In this document: positions 1 through 10,300 of the stretch, one piece after another
How positions within the stretch are numbered: position 1 is the first letter of the stretch
Layout: every line of letters starts with the position of its first letter
Assembly (NCBI GenBank): GCA_945952105.1
Contig: CAMFGZ010000002.1
Location: forward strand, 124,001-188,000
Length of the DNA: 64,000 nucleotides
From: an uncultured Rhodospirillaceae bacterium
GTDB taxonomy: Bacteria > Pseudomonadota > Alphaproteobacteria > Reyranellales > Reyranellaceae
Direction of reading: 5' to 3'
The notes under the pieces: model-generated
What the model saw: only the letters and a program-made list of their open reading frames with translations
Told to the model about the DNA's origin: nothing
Databases searched by the model: none
Translations under genes and position numbers: made by a program

Positions 1-1
1 A

Positions 2-3000
2 GCCCAGCCCGGCCCGGTGGACGCCTTCCTCTACACCGAGCGCGGCGTCTACCGGCCCGGCGAGACGGTGCAGCTCATGGCGCTGGTCCGCGACGACGCG
101 GCCAACGCGCTCTCCAACCTGCCCGTCACCCTGATCGTGAAGCGGCCCGACGGCAGCGAGTTCACGCGCTTCACCCACGCACTGCAGGCCTCGGGCGCGG
201 TCTCGCAGGCGATCGACCTGCCGAAATCCTCGCGCCGCGGCCGCTGGTCGGTCACCGCCCATATCGATCCCAAGGGCGCGCCTGTCGGCCGGGTCGAGTT
301 TTCGGTCGAGGATTTCGTGCCCGAGAAGCTCAAGGTCGAACTGACCTCCGAGCAGGCGATCATCAAGCCCGGCAACGTGAACAAGTTCGGCCTGTCGGCC
401 GATTTCCTCTACGGCGCACCCGCTTCCGGTCTCGGCGTCGAGGGCGAGATGCGCATCACGGTCGACGACACGCCCTTCCCGGCGTTCGCCAAGTACCGGT
501 TCGGCCCGGAAGAAGCCCGCGAGAAGTTCGAGCCGCCCTTTATCGAACTCAAGGGCGAGGATACCGACGAGGCCGGCAAGTCCAGCCTCGAATGGGCGGG
601 CGACCTCTCCAAGGACACGGTCCTGCCGCTGCGGGCCTACGTCCAGGCCCGCGTCTTCGAGCCGGGCGGCGGCCGCGCCACCAAGACCGACAAGGTCGTG
701 CCGGTGCGCACGCGCGACACCTATCTCGGAGTCGCCTCCACCTTCGACGGCCGCTATGCCCGCGAGGGACTGAATACCGAGTTCGACCTGATCGCGGTCG
801 ACGGCACCGGCAAGCAGATCGCGCGCCCCTCGCTCGAGTACCGCATCGAACGTATCGTCTTCGCCTATCAATGGTACCAGGTCGACGGCCGCTGGCGCTG
901 GCAGTCGGTCCAGAACGTCCGCCTCATCACGTCCGAGAAGGTGACGCTGAAGGCCGACGCCCCGGTCCGCCTGTCACAGCGCCTCGACTGGGGGCAGTAC
1001 AAGCTCACCGTCGTCGATAACGAGGCCAATACCTCGACGAGCCTCGCCTTCTATGTCGGGTGGTACGGGGGCGACTCGACCGAGGAGGCGCCCGATACGC
1101 TGCGCGTCGCCAGCGACCGGCAGAACTATGCACCGGGCGACAATGCCCGCCTGCGCATCGAGGCGCCCTTTGCCGGCGAGGCGCTGATCGCCATCGCGAC
1201 CGACCGCATCGTTTCCACCCAGGCGGTGCAGGTGCCGGCCGGCGGCGCGACCGTCGAGATTCCGGTGAAGGCCGAATGGGGTGCCGGAGCCTATGCGCTG
1301 GTCACCGCCTGGCGGCCGCTCGCCGCACCCGCCGAACGCACGCCTACGCGCGCGATCGGCGCGGTCTGGCTTGGCCTCAATCCGGCGTTGCGCACGCTCG
1401 CTGTCCAGATCGGCACGCCGGAGAAGATCACGCCGCGCCAACGCATCGAAGTGCCTGTGAAGGTATCCAACCTGCAGGCCGGCCAGGAAGCGTTCGTGAC
1501 CCTGGCCGCGGTCGACGAAGGCATCCTGCAGCTCACGCGCTACAAGACGCCTAATCCGGCTGACTACTATTTCGGCAAGCGTCGGCTTGGCGTTGCAATG
1601 CGTGACGATTACGGCCGCCTGCTCGACACGCGCGCCGACGAGCTGGGCCGCATCCGGGCCGGCGGCGACGCCGGCGAGATCGGCGGGCTCGACATCGTGC
1701 CGACCCGCACCGTGGCGTTGTTCAGCGGCCCGGTGAAGCTCGACGGCAACGGCGAGGCGAAGATCGGTTTCGACATCCCCGACTTCATCGGCCAGCTTCG
1801 CCTGATGGCGGTCGCCTACGACAAGAACCGCGTCGGCTCGGGCGAGCAGCGCCTGTTCGTGCGCGACGCCGTCACCGCCGATGCCGTCCTGCCGCGCTTC
1901 CTGGCACCAAAGGACATCGGAAGGGTGGCGCTGTCGCTGCACAATGTCGATGGCCAGGCGGGCGACTATCGCGTCACCCTCACCGCCACCGGCTCGGTCT
2001 CGCTCGAGCGTCCTGTAACTGAGACCAAGCGTCTCGCCGCCAATCAGCGCGAGTTGCTGACCTGGCCGTTGCGCGCCGGCGACGCCGGCCTGGGCAAGGT
2101 GACGGTCGCCGTCCAGGGACCGGGCAACTTCAATGTCCAGCGCGAATGGGACATCCAGGTGCGGCCGGCACAGACTCCCAGCGCCGTCGATACCGTTGCG
2201 CGCCTGGGAGCGGGCAACGAGGCCACGGTCGATCGCAACGTGATCGCGACCTTCGCACCCGGTACGGCGCAGGTCAGCGCCTCGCTGACCCGCATCCCCG
2301 GCATCGACGTCGCGGGACTTCTGCGCGCACTCGACAAGTATCCGTTCGGCTGCATCGAGCAGACGACGAGCCGTGCCATGCCGCTGCTCTATTACAACGA
2401 CGTGGCGCTGCTCGGGTACGGACCCACGGATCCCCGCATCAACGACCGCGTGCAGGACGCCGTCTATCGCATCGTCGACATGCAGCTGCCAGACGGATCG
2501 TTCGGCATGTGGGGTCCCTTCTCCACACCCGCCGCCGAATGGCTTCAGACCTACGTGCTCGACTTCCTGGTGCGTGCCAACCAGCAGCAGATGGCGGTGC
2601 CGTCGGCGTCGCTGCAGCGGGCACTCAACTGGCTCAACAAGACCGCCGACAAGTTCTCGCCCAACGCCCAGGCCTACGCCTGGTACGTGCTGGCGAAGTC
2701 GGGCTTCGCCGATCCCGGACGCGTCCGCTATTTCCAGGATACGAAGGCGGCCGAGATGAAGGGCGGCATTGCCTGGGCGATGCTGGCCGCGGCTTTGAAC
2801 CAGGTGGGCGAGCCAGGACGCGCCCGCCTCGCCTTCGCCACCGCACGCCAGCGCGTCGATGAGCGCGATCCGGCCGACTATTACGGCTCGCCGCTGCGCA
2901 ACCGGGCAGCCCTCGTGACCCTGGCCATGGAGGCGGGTGGGCGCGAGGGCCTAACCGAGATGACGAGCCTCGTGGGCGAACGGCTCGCCGCCTCGATCGG

Positions 3001-3718
3001 CCAGACAACGACGCAGGAGCAAGCGTGGCTCGTGATGGCCGCCCGCGCGATGAGCGGCAGCACCCAGCTTTCCTACTCGGTGGACGGCGAGCAGCGTCAG
3101 GCGGCTGCCGAGCCGGTGACGATCAACCCCGACGAAGCGGCGCTGGCCCGCGGCCTCAAGTTGCGCAACGACAGCGACCGTCCGATCTGGATGCAGGTGA
3201 CGGCGCGCGGCGTGCCGCTCGATCCGCAACCCGCGGCAACGGCGGGGATCAGCGTCCAGCGCGAGTATTTCAAGCTGAACGGGGAGACGAGCACGCTTGC
3301 CCGTGTCCAGCAGAACGAGCGCTTCATCGTCTCGATCTCCGGCCGCAACCTGGAGGGCGGCTATCACGAGGTGGCGCTGCTCGACCTGCTGCCGGCCGGC
3401 TTCGAGATCGAGTCGGTGCTGAACGAGGAGACCGTGAAATCCTTCCCGTTCCTCACCGGCCTCACCGAGACCCGTGTGTCCGAAGCGCGCGACGACCGCT
3501 TCTTCGCGTCCTTCAACATGGGCACGCGTCCCTACCAGACCTGGTGGGATTCCTCGGCCAAGAACCCGAACTCCTATCACGTCGCCTATATCGTGCGCGC
3601 TGTGACGCCCGGCACCTTCGCCGTCCCGGCAACAAACGTTTCCGACATGTACGCGCCACGGATCTTCGGCCGGACCGCGATGCGTGCACTCACGATCGTT
3701 GCGCCGGACAAGAAGTAG
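2..3718 (+). CDS. yfhM: Alpha-2-macroglobulin family protein, 5'-truncated by window edge
   Basis: Large periplasmic protease-trapping protein of the bacterial alpha-2-macroglobulin family. The reading frame is open from base 2, so the visible 1238 residues are the C-terminal part of a protein usually 1600-1900 residues long; the N-terminus and signal or lipoprotein peptide lie upstream. The visible part opens with the MG-domain motif DAFLYTERGVYRPGE. The thioester motif GCIEQ is intact (Cys codon at 2351-2353), followed by an alpha-helical thioester-domain region rich in LLYYND/LPDGSFGMWG-type motifs, then the C-terminal receptor-like domain. A thioester Cys and Gln imply covalent capture of attacking proteases (family knowledge). 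pbpC starts 5 bases downstream, the classical partnership in which a periplasmic macroglobulin is paired with a peptidoglycan repair synthase. Confidence 0.93.
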   Translation, partial: AQPGPVDAFLYTERGVYRPGETVQLMALVRDDAANALSNLPVTLIVKRPDGSEFTRFTHALQASGAVSQAIDLPKSSRRGRWSVTAHIDPKGAPVGRVEFSVEDFVPEKLKVELTSEQAIIKPGNVNKFGLSADFLYGAPASGLGVEGEMRITVDDTPFPAFAKYRFGPEEAREKFEPPFIELKGEDTDEAGKSSLEWAGDLSKDTVLPLRAYVQARVFEPGGGRATKTDKVVPVRTRDTYLGVASTFDGRYAREGLNTEFDLIAVDGTGKQIARPSLEYRIERIVFAYQWYQVDGRWRWQSVQNVRLITSEKVTLKADAPVRLSQRLDWGQYKLTVVDNEANTSTSLAFYVGWYGGDSTEEAPDTLRVASDRQNYAPGDNARLRIEAPFAGEALIAIATDRIVSTQAVQVPAGGATVEIPVKAEWGAGAYALVTAWRPLAAPAERTPTRAIGAVWLGLNPALRTLAVQIGTPEKITPRQRIEVPVKVSNLQAGQEAFVTLAAVDEGILQLTRYKTPNPADYYFGKRRLGVAMRDDYGRLLDTRADELGRIRAGGDAGEIGGLDIVPTRTVALFSGPVKLDGNGEAKIGFDIPDFIGQLRLMAVAYDKNRVGSGEQRLFVRDAVTADAVLPRFLAPKDIGRVALSLHNVDGQAGDYRVTLTATGSVSLERPVTETKRLAANQRELLTWPLRAGDAGLGKVTVAVQGPGNFNVQREWDIQVRPAQTPSAVDTVARLGAGNEATVDRNVIATFAPGTAQVSASLTRIPGIDVAGLLRALDKYPFGCIEQTTSRAMPLLYYNDVALLGYGPTDPRINDRVQDAVYRIVDMQLPDGSFGMWGPFSTPAAEWLQTYVLDFLVRANQQQMAVPSASLQRALNWLNKTADKFSPNAQAYAWYVLAKSGFADPGRVRYFQDTKAAEMKGGIAWAMLAAALNQVGEPGRARLAFATARQRVDERDPADYYGSPLRNRAALVTLAMEAGGREGLTEMTSLVGERLAASIGQTTTQEQAWLVMAARAMSGSTQLSYSVDGEQRQAAAEPVTINPDEAALARGLKLRNDSDRPIWMQVTARGVPLDPQPAATAGISVQREYFKLNGETSTLARVQQNERFIVSISGRNLEGGYHEVALLDLLPAGFEIESVLNEETVKSFPFLTGLTETRVSEARDDRFFASFNMGTRPYQTWWDSSAKNPNSYHVAYIVRAVTPGTFAVPATNVSDMYAPRIFGRTAMRALTIVAPDKK

Positions 3719-3723
3719 CCGGC

Positions 3724-5760
3724 GTGAACCTGAGACGCCTCTTCATCGGTCTCGCCGTCGCCGCCACGACCCTGGCGGCGACGGGACTCGCGCTCGACCG
3801 TGCTTTCCCGCCGGACCTGACGCGCTATCAGGACCGGTCGACGGAGGTCGTCGACGCCAACGGCCGCCTGCTGCGCGCCTTCACGACGGCGGACGGCAAG
3901 TGGCGCCTGAAGGCGACCGTCGACGACGTCGACCCGCTCTATCTCGGCCTGCTCAAGGCCTACGAGGATCGCCGCTTCGACGATCATTGGGGCGTCGATC
4001 CCTTCGCCGCGCTGCGGGCTGCCTGGCAGCTCGCCGAGCGCGGTCGCATCGTGTCGGGTGCATCGACGATCTCGATGCAGGCGGCCCGCCTGCTCGACCC
4101 GAGGCCCCGAAGCTTCACGACCAAGGCGATCCAGTCCGCACGCGCGCTGCAGCTCGAATGGCGCTACAGCAAGCGCGAGGTGCTGGCGATCTACCTGACG
4201 CTGGCCCCGATGGGCGGCAATCTCGAAGGCGTGCGTGCCGCCTCACTCGCCTATTTCGGCAAGGAACCGCGCCAGCTCACCGCCGCCGAAGCCGCACTTC
4301 TCGTGGCGATCCCGCAATCGCCAGAGCGCCGCCGCCCCGATCGTGCTTCCGGCGTCGCCCAGGCGGCACGCGACCGCGTGCTTGAGCGCGGTCTCGAACA
4401 TGGCGTCATCGACGCACCGCTGCTCGCAATGGCGCGCAGTCGTTCCGCGCCCGACCGTCGCCTTGCCTTGCCGATGCAGGCGCCGCATCTGTCGGCGTGG
4501 CTGGCCGGCCAGTCGCCGGGATCCGTCGTGCCGACGACCGTGCGCTACGAGTTGCAACAGTCGCTCGGTCAGCTGGCACACGAGGAGCGTCGCGCCTTCG
4601 CCGACGGCGCCGAGATCGCGATGGTCGTTCTCGACAACCGCACCGGTGGCGTCGTGGCCTGGCTGGGCGGCGAGAATTTCTTCGGCCGCGCGGGACAAGT
4701 CGACCTCGTGCGCTCCCGACGCTCGCCGGGCTCTGCGCTGAAGCCGCTGATCTATGCGATGGCGTTCGACGATCGTACTCTGCATCCCGAGACGCTGGTC
4801 GAGGACGTGCCCGTGCGCTTCCGAGACTGGCTGCCACGCAACTTCGACCGCGACCACCAGGGCGCGGTGACGGTGCGCCGCGCCTTGCAGCAGTCGCTGA
4901 ACGTGCCGGCCGTGCTGGCGCTGGAAAAGGTCGGCCCGCAGCGATTTCTCTCGACGCTGCGCACCGCCGGCGTGTCCCCAGGCCTGCCGCCCGGAGACGC
5001 CGGCAATTCGCTGGGGGTGGCACTCGGTAGCGCGACCGTGTCGCCGCTCGAGATGGCTGGTCTCTATTCAGGCCTCGCCAACGGCGGCAACTTCGCGCCG
5101 CCGCAGGTCCGCCGCGATCGTCCAAGGCCCGAAACCTTGCGTCTCATAGGTGCCACCGCCGCCTGGTATGTCTCGGACGTACTGGCCGAGGCGCCCTTGC
5201 CCGAGGGCTTCGCGTCGCTGCCCGTGGCGCTGCGCGAGCGCCGCATCTCCTTCAAGACCGGCACGTCGGCCGGCTATCGCGACGCCTGGGCCGCCGGCTA
5301 CAGCGCCAACTGGACCGTCGTCGTCTGGGTCGGTCACGCCGATGGCACGCCACGCCCCGGCCAGCTCGGCCGGCTCTCGGCTCTGCCCGTCCTGTTCAAG
5401 GCGTTCGGCCGCCTGCCGGCCGAGGACAATCGCGCGATCCGCCCGCCCGCCGACGCGATAAAGGTGTCGTCCCATCGCGAGCTGCCGCCCCGCATGCGCA
5501 CGCTCGCGCCCCACGCCGAAACGCACGGCGGCCCGCGCATCGCCTATCCGCCGGCCGATGCCCGCATCGAAATCTCTGCGCGCGAGGCCGTCCCGTTGAA
5601 CGCCATGGGTGGACAGGGCCGGCTGCGCTGGCTGGTCGACGGCCGGCCGCTCGACGGCAACCAGTGGGTGCCCGCCGGTGCCGGGATGGCCCGCCTCGCC
5701 GTCGTGGACGAAGCCGGGCGCTCGACCTCGGTGACTGTCAACATTTTGCCGCGGCCCTAA
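3724..5760 (+). CDS. pbpC: Penicillin-binding protein 1C (bifunctional peptidoglycan synthase)
   Basis: Bifunctional class A PBP of 678 residues. A GTG start at 3724 puts a membrane anchor at once (residues about 5-25, FIGLAVAATTLAATGLAL); upstream in-frame ATGs would lie inside the macroglobulin gene. The glycosyltransferase domain (about 50-220) contains EDRRFDDHWGVDP with the catalytic Glu. The transpeptidase domain has the SxxK motif S337-A-L-K340, an SLN motif (QQSLNVPA) and K511TGTS. A C-terminal BiPBP_C-type beta domain (about 595-678) is present, as in E. coli PbpC. It acts on the periplasmic face of the inner membrane. It is almost certainly co-transcribed with the upstream alpha-2-macroglobulin gene, suggesting joint defence and repair of the wall after protease or effector attack (inference from conserved pairing). 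Confidence 0.95.
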   Translation: MNLRRLFIGLAVAATTLAATGLALDRAFPPDLTRYQDRSTEVVDANGRLLRAFTTADGKWRLKATVDDVDPLYLGLLKAYEDRRFDDHWGVDPFAALRAAWQLAERGRIVSGASTISMQAARLLDPRPRSFTTKAIQSARALQLEWRYSKREVLAIYLTLAPMGGNLEGVRAASLAYFGKEPRQLTAAEAALLVAIPQSPERRRPDRASGVAQAARDRVLERGLEHGVIDAPLLAMARSRSAPDRRLALPMQAPHLSAWLAGQSPGSVVPTTVRYELQQSLGQLAHEERRAFADGAEIAMVVLDNRTGGVVAWLGGENFFGRAGQVDLVRSRRSPGSALKPLIYAMAFDDRTLHPETLVEDVPVRFRDWLPRNFDRDHQGAVTVRRALQQSLNVPAVLALEKVGPQRFLSTLRTAGVSPGLPPGDAGNSLGVALGSATVSPLEMAGLYSGLANGGNFAPPQVRRDRPRPETLRLIGATAAWYVSDVLAEAPLPEGFASLPVALRERRISFKTGTSAGYRDAWAAGYSANWTVVVWVGHADGTPRPGQLGRLSALPVLFKAFGRLPAEDNRAIRPPADAIKVSSHRELPPRMRTLAPHAETHGGPRIAYPPADARIEISAREAVPLNAMGGQGRLRWLVDGRPLDGNQWVPAGAGMARLAVVDEAGRSTSVTVNILPRP

Positions 5761-5826
5761 CCGCGACCAGTACGCTTGAGGAGCGGAATCTGACGAGATT
5801 GCGACCATGACGCCGCCCGTCGCCCC

Positions 5827-6930
5827 TTAGCAGCGATGAGGCCCGCTCCAGACGCGGATGTTGGCGGCACGGCCACGCAATGACTGCACGCCTCCGTCCT
5901 GGAGGGCAACGGGCAGCCTCTCCGGAGTTGCGTCCCCGCCTCCCGAGATCTGCTTCAACACGGCGTCGGCGACGACCAGTGGCTTTCCCAGGGTCCGTGT
6001 AAGGCTCTGCAGACGGCTGGCCACGTTGACCGTATCGCCGATGACCGTAAAGGAAAGCGAATGCTCGCTGCCCACGTCCCCCAGGACCGCCGGGCCGTAG
6101 TTGAGGCCGATGCCGATATCGAGCGGACCGTCACCCACGCCGCTCCGCTCCATGTTCCAGGAGGAAAGCTCTCCCAGCATCTTGGCCGAACAGCGCAGGG
6201 AATTCAGGGCATCGTGAGGTGATGCGGCCGGCAAACCGAACACAGCGAATATGGCGTCGCCAATATACTTCTCGATCGTGCCGCCGCAGTCGAAAATACA
6301 ACGTGCCATGCGGTCATGGAATTCGCGCAACAGACCGACCACGCCCTCCGGAGGCATCTCCTCGGCCATCCGGGTAAATCCGACGATATCGACGAACATG
6401 ACGGCGACGTTCTGGCGCCTCACCGGCCCGAGCGGTTCGTCCTGTTCGGCCAGCAGGTCGACGATGTTCGGCGAGAAGTACCGCGACAGGTTGGACCGGG
6501 CACGCTCCGCCTCGGCTCTCTGTCGGTCGAGTTCGCGCATCTCGGCGATGGTCCGCAGCGTCTTGTCGATCGTGACCTCGAGGTCGTTGAGATCCACCGG
6601 CTTGGTCACGAAATCGAAAGCCCCGCGGTTCATGGCGGTGCGGATATTGGCCATGTCGCCATAGGCCGAGACGATGATGGCACGAGTCGTCGACTGCCGT
6701 GCGCGGAGTTCCGTCAACAGCGTCAATCCATCCATTACCGGCATGTTTATGTCGAGCAACAGCAGTTCGACGTCAGGCTCCGCGGCCAGAACCTCGAGCG
6801 CCTCCTCGCCGTGGCGCGCGAAGCGGAAGACGAGGTCGCCCTTGCGGATGCGCTGCCGGAAGCGCTGCTTGATCAGCAACTCGAAGTCCGGTTCGTCGTC
6901 GACGGCGAGAATCTTGGAGGGCCCGGTCAC
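5827..6930 (-). CDS. Response regulator with class III adenylate cyclase output domain
   Basis: 367 residues from a GTG start. The receiver domain is at 1-125 with phospho-acceptor Asp60 (LLLLDINMP), acidic pair Asp11/Asp12 and Lys110. A short coiled linker (about 125-155) leads to a class III cyclase domain at about 170-335. Metal-binding Asp181 (FVDIVGFT) and Asp225 (EKYIGDAIFAVFG), purine-selecting Lys221 and Asp299, and catalytic Asn302 and Arg306 (GDTVNVASRL) are all present, predicting ATP rather than GTP as substrate. The start overlaps the stop of the upstream response regulator by 4 bases (GTGA), so the pair is translationally coupled. It is the last gene of the kinase/regulator/cyclase operon and faces pbpC tail to tail. 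Phosphorylation-controlled cAMP synthesis is the inferred role. Confidence 0.93.
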   Translation of the reverse strand: MTGPSKILAVDDEPDFELLIKQRFRQRIRKGDLVFRFARHGEEALEVLAAEPDVELLLLDINMPVMDGLTLLTELRARQSTTRAIIVSAYGDMANIRTAMNRGAFDFVTKPVDLNDLEVTIDKTLRTIAEMRELDRQRAEAERARSNLSRYFSPNIVDLLAEQDEPLGPVRRQNVAVMFVDIVGFTRMAEEMPPEGVVGLLREFHDRMARCIFDCGGTIEKYIGDAIFAVFGLPAASPHDALNSLRCSAKMLGELSSWNMERSGVGDGPLDIGIGLNYGPAVLGDVGSEHSLSFTVIGDTVNVASRLQSLTRTLGKPLVVADAVLKQISGGGDATPERLPVALQDGGVQSLRGRAANIRVWSGPHRC

Positions 6931-7307
6931 GGTGCGAGCTGCTGCAATTGCTGCTTGAGCTGGTCGAAATCGACCGGCTTGGTGACGAATTCGCGCGCGC
7001 CGAGGTCGGCCGCCTGCCGCCGGCGTTCATCGTCGCCATAGGCGGTCACCATGATCACCGGCAGTTCGGCGCGCTGCTCCCTGACTTTGCTCAGCAGGCG
7101 AAGCCCGTCCATCCCTGGCATGTTGATGTCCGACAGGATGACGACCAGCTCCGGTTCGACGCCTCTGTCGAGCTTGTCCAGGGCTTCTTCTCCTGACTGC
7201 GCGAAGTGGATGACGTAACGGCCCTGTCGCACTTCGCGGCGGAACTGCTGCCGGAACAGCTCCGCCACATCCGCCTCGTCGTCGACCACCAGGATACTCA
7301 CGCTCAT
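6927..7307 (-). CDS. Single-domain response regulator (CheY-like)
   Basis: 126-residue stand-alone receiver domain with no output domain. The phospho-acceptor is Asp60 in VVILSDINMPGMDG; the acidic pocket is Asp9/Asp10, with Thr88 and Lys110 completing the switch set. The ATG overlaps the stop of the multi-GAF kinase gene by 4 bases (ATGA), and its own stop overlaps the start of the receiver-cyclase. It resembles the receiver half of that downstream protein (both have INMPxMDGL and FVTKPVD), so the two may have arisen by duplication. A likely role is phosphoryl relay or sink between the kinase and the cyclase (inference). Confidence 0.93.
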   Translation of the reverse strand: MSVSILVVDDEADVAELFRQQFRREVRQGRYVIHFAQSGEEALDKLDRGVEPELVVILSDINMPGMDGLRLLSKVREQRAELPVIMVTAYGDDERRRQAADLGAREFVTKPVDFDQLKQQLQQLAP

Positions 7308-10300
7308 CGGAACCCTCTCGCCTCATCCTGCCTGCTTCGGCGCCGCGGCAGCCGGATTGTGAACTCGGTATAAGCACCCGGTTCGCTTTCGACCTCTATC
7401 GTGCCGCCGTGTTGCTGCGTAACGATGTCATAGCTGATCGAAAGCCCCAGTCCCGTGCCTTCGCCCGTCGGCTTGGTCGTGAAGAAAGGCTGGAAAAGCC
7501 TGCCGCGGACCTCGGGGGGGATGCCGGTTCCATTGTCGCGGACCCTGATCTCGACTGCGTCACCGAGCTCGCGCGTCATCACCTTGAGGGTCGGCCGGAA
7601 ACCGGGGTCGTTGCCCGACTGACGCCGCTTGTTCACCGCATAGAACCCGTTGCCCACCAGGTTGAGGAACACGCGGGTGACATCCTGGGGAACGATCTCG
7701 ATCGGCGCCGCCTCGGAGGAGAGCTCGCGCTCCAGCGTGACGTTGAATTCCTTGTCGCTGGCCCGGGCACCGTGAAAGGCCAGGTTGAGCGCCTCCTCGA
7801 TCAACGTATTGACGTTACTGACCTGCCAGTCGCCCGATCCGCCGCGACTGTGGCTCAGCATGCTGCGCACAATTCCGTCGGCCCGCTTCCCGTGCTCGGC
7901 GATCTTGTCGAGGTTGCCGGTGAGCAGCGACATCGTCTCGTCGACCTCTTCGCGTCGTTCGTCATCGAGCGTCGCCAGCGCCGGCCCGGCCACCTCCTTC
8001 AGCTCATCCAGCAACTCGACCGACAAGGCGGCGAAGTTGTTCACGAAGTTAAGGGGGTTCTTGATCTCGTGCGCGATGCCGGCGGTCAATTGTCCCAGCG
8101 AGGCCATCTTCTCGGACTGCACGAGATTGGCCTGTGCCGCCGTGAGCTTGTCCAGCGCCGCCTCGGCTGCATCGCGCGCGCTGCGGATCTCCGCTTCGGC
8201 CTGCTTGCGCAGCGTTATGTCCCTGTAGATCAGCACCGCCCCGCCGCCGGGCACCGGATTGTTCCGCACCTCAAGGACGCTGCCGCCGGGCCGCGTGCGT
8301 TCCACGGACCAGCTTCGTCCGACCTGCTCACGATAGAGACGGATCGCATCCACTCCGTCGCCGCCAAGTTCGCCGCGCCCCTCCAGCAGAGCGACAAAGT
8401 CATCCAACAGAGGTCGCGAGGCGAGAAAGGAGTCGGAAATGTCGACCAGCTCCTGGAAGTTGCGGTTCCATGAGGCAAGGCGCAGCCCGGCATCGAACAT
8501 GACGACACCATCGCCCATATGGTCGAAGGTGACACGAAGCTCCTGTTCACGCCGCCTCAGTTCAGCCAGCAGACGAGCATTCTCCATGGCGATCACAGCC
8601 TGGGCAGCGAATCCTTGCAGCAGCGCGATCTGCTTGTCGCTGAAGGGCTTCACCTCCTGCCGGTACAGGATGATCATGCCGACCAGCGCGTCATCCCGGC
8701 GCAGGCCCACGTTCAAGACGGTGCGGGCGCCGCCGGCATCGACTATGGCACGCCGCGCGGGGTCGCCCCTTCGATAGAGTTCGCTGTCCGCCAGATCATG
8801 GACGTGGACGAAGGCTTCGCCGCCGGCCAGCCGCGCGGGCGTCGTCCCTGGCGCGTAGTCCGGCGGGTTCTCGAGGCGAAAACGCTCGAATTCCGGTGGA
8901 ACGCCCCGGGTGGCAACGGTCCTGATGCTGCCGTCCTCGACTGCATTGAAGAGGCCGAACGGGGCATCGCAAAGTGCCATCGCCTTGGCGAGGATCGTCT
9001 CGAACACCGGCCTCACGTCGCCGAGGGACTGGGAGATCGCCTGGAGGATCTCGCTGGTCGCGGTCTGCTGGTCGAGTGACTCGCGCAGTTCGGTGAACAA
9101 GCGGGTGTTCTGCAACGCGATGACGGCCTGGGCGGCGAAGGTCTCGAGCAGTTCGATCTGGCGCGGCGTAAAGGCGCCCGGCGCGCACCGCCGCAGCATC
9201 ACGGCCCCGACGGCGACGCCGTCGCTCATCATCGGGGCGGCCACCAGCGCTCTAACACCCATCTCGCGGGTCAGTTCGAGTGCCTTGGGATACTCGACCG
9301 GATCGAGGAGCGCGACATCCGGGTGATGGATTGTCTCGGCATCCAGCATGGCGCGACCCATTGTGGAGGTGCGGTCGAGCGGCACCCGCCGGCCAGGCAT
9401 CACATGGAGCACGCCTTCGTGGGCGCTGCTGACGACTTCTTCACCGTCACGCAGCAAGATCACCGCGTCCTCGCCGCCGCAGAACCGGCGAGCGGCCGCA
9501 ACCAGCGCGTCCAGCACCGGCCGCACGTCGGTCGGCGATTGGGAGATGACGCGCAGAATGTCGGCCGTCACCGTCTGCTGGTCGAGTGCCTCGCGCAGTT
9601 CGGTGAACAGGCGGGTGTTCTCGATGGCGATCACCGCCTGGTCGGCGAACGACTGGAGCAGGCTGGTCTCACGCTCGTCGAAGGCACCGGGTTCGGCCCG
9701 GCTGAGCGACACGACGCCTACCGCCTGACTCTCACGCAGCAACGGCACCGCCAGGTTGCTGCGCCAGCCGCGCTCGCGGGCCAGTCTCCTGAGCGCGGGG
9801 TGGACGTCCTCGGCCTCGACGTCGACGATCTGCTGCGGCACACGCCAACGCACGGCCTCGCCGACAAAACTCTGGTCGAGCGGCAGCTCATCGCTCACCC
9901 GGGCCACCATCTCGCCGGAGCCGGGATGACCGCCGGCCGACGCGGCAAGGCGCAGCCGTTGCCCGTCGAGCCGCCAGACGATGATGCTCCATCCCTCGAG
10001 CAGGCGCAGGGCACTCTCAGCTATGGCGTCAAACACCGGCTGAACGTCCGTGGGCGACTGTGAGATCACCCGCAGGATGCCGGCCGACGCGGTCTGCTGG
10101 TCGAGCGACTGGCGCAGCTCCGTCAGCAGGCGGGCATTTTCCATGGCGATGACCGCCTGTTCGGCGAAGCCCTGCAGCAGCGCGATCTGCTGCTCGCTGA
10201 AGGGCCTGACCTCACGCCGGTAGATGGCGATCATGCCGAGCAACCGGCGGTCCTTGCGCAGCGCGACGTTCAGGATCGAGCGAGCCCCGGCCAGGTCGAC

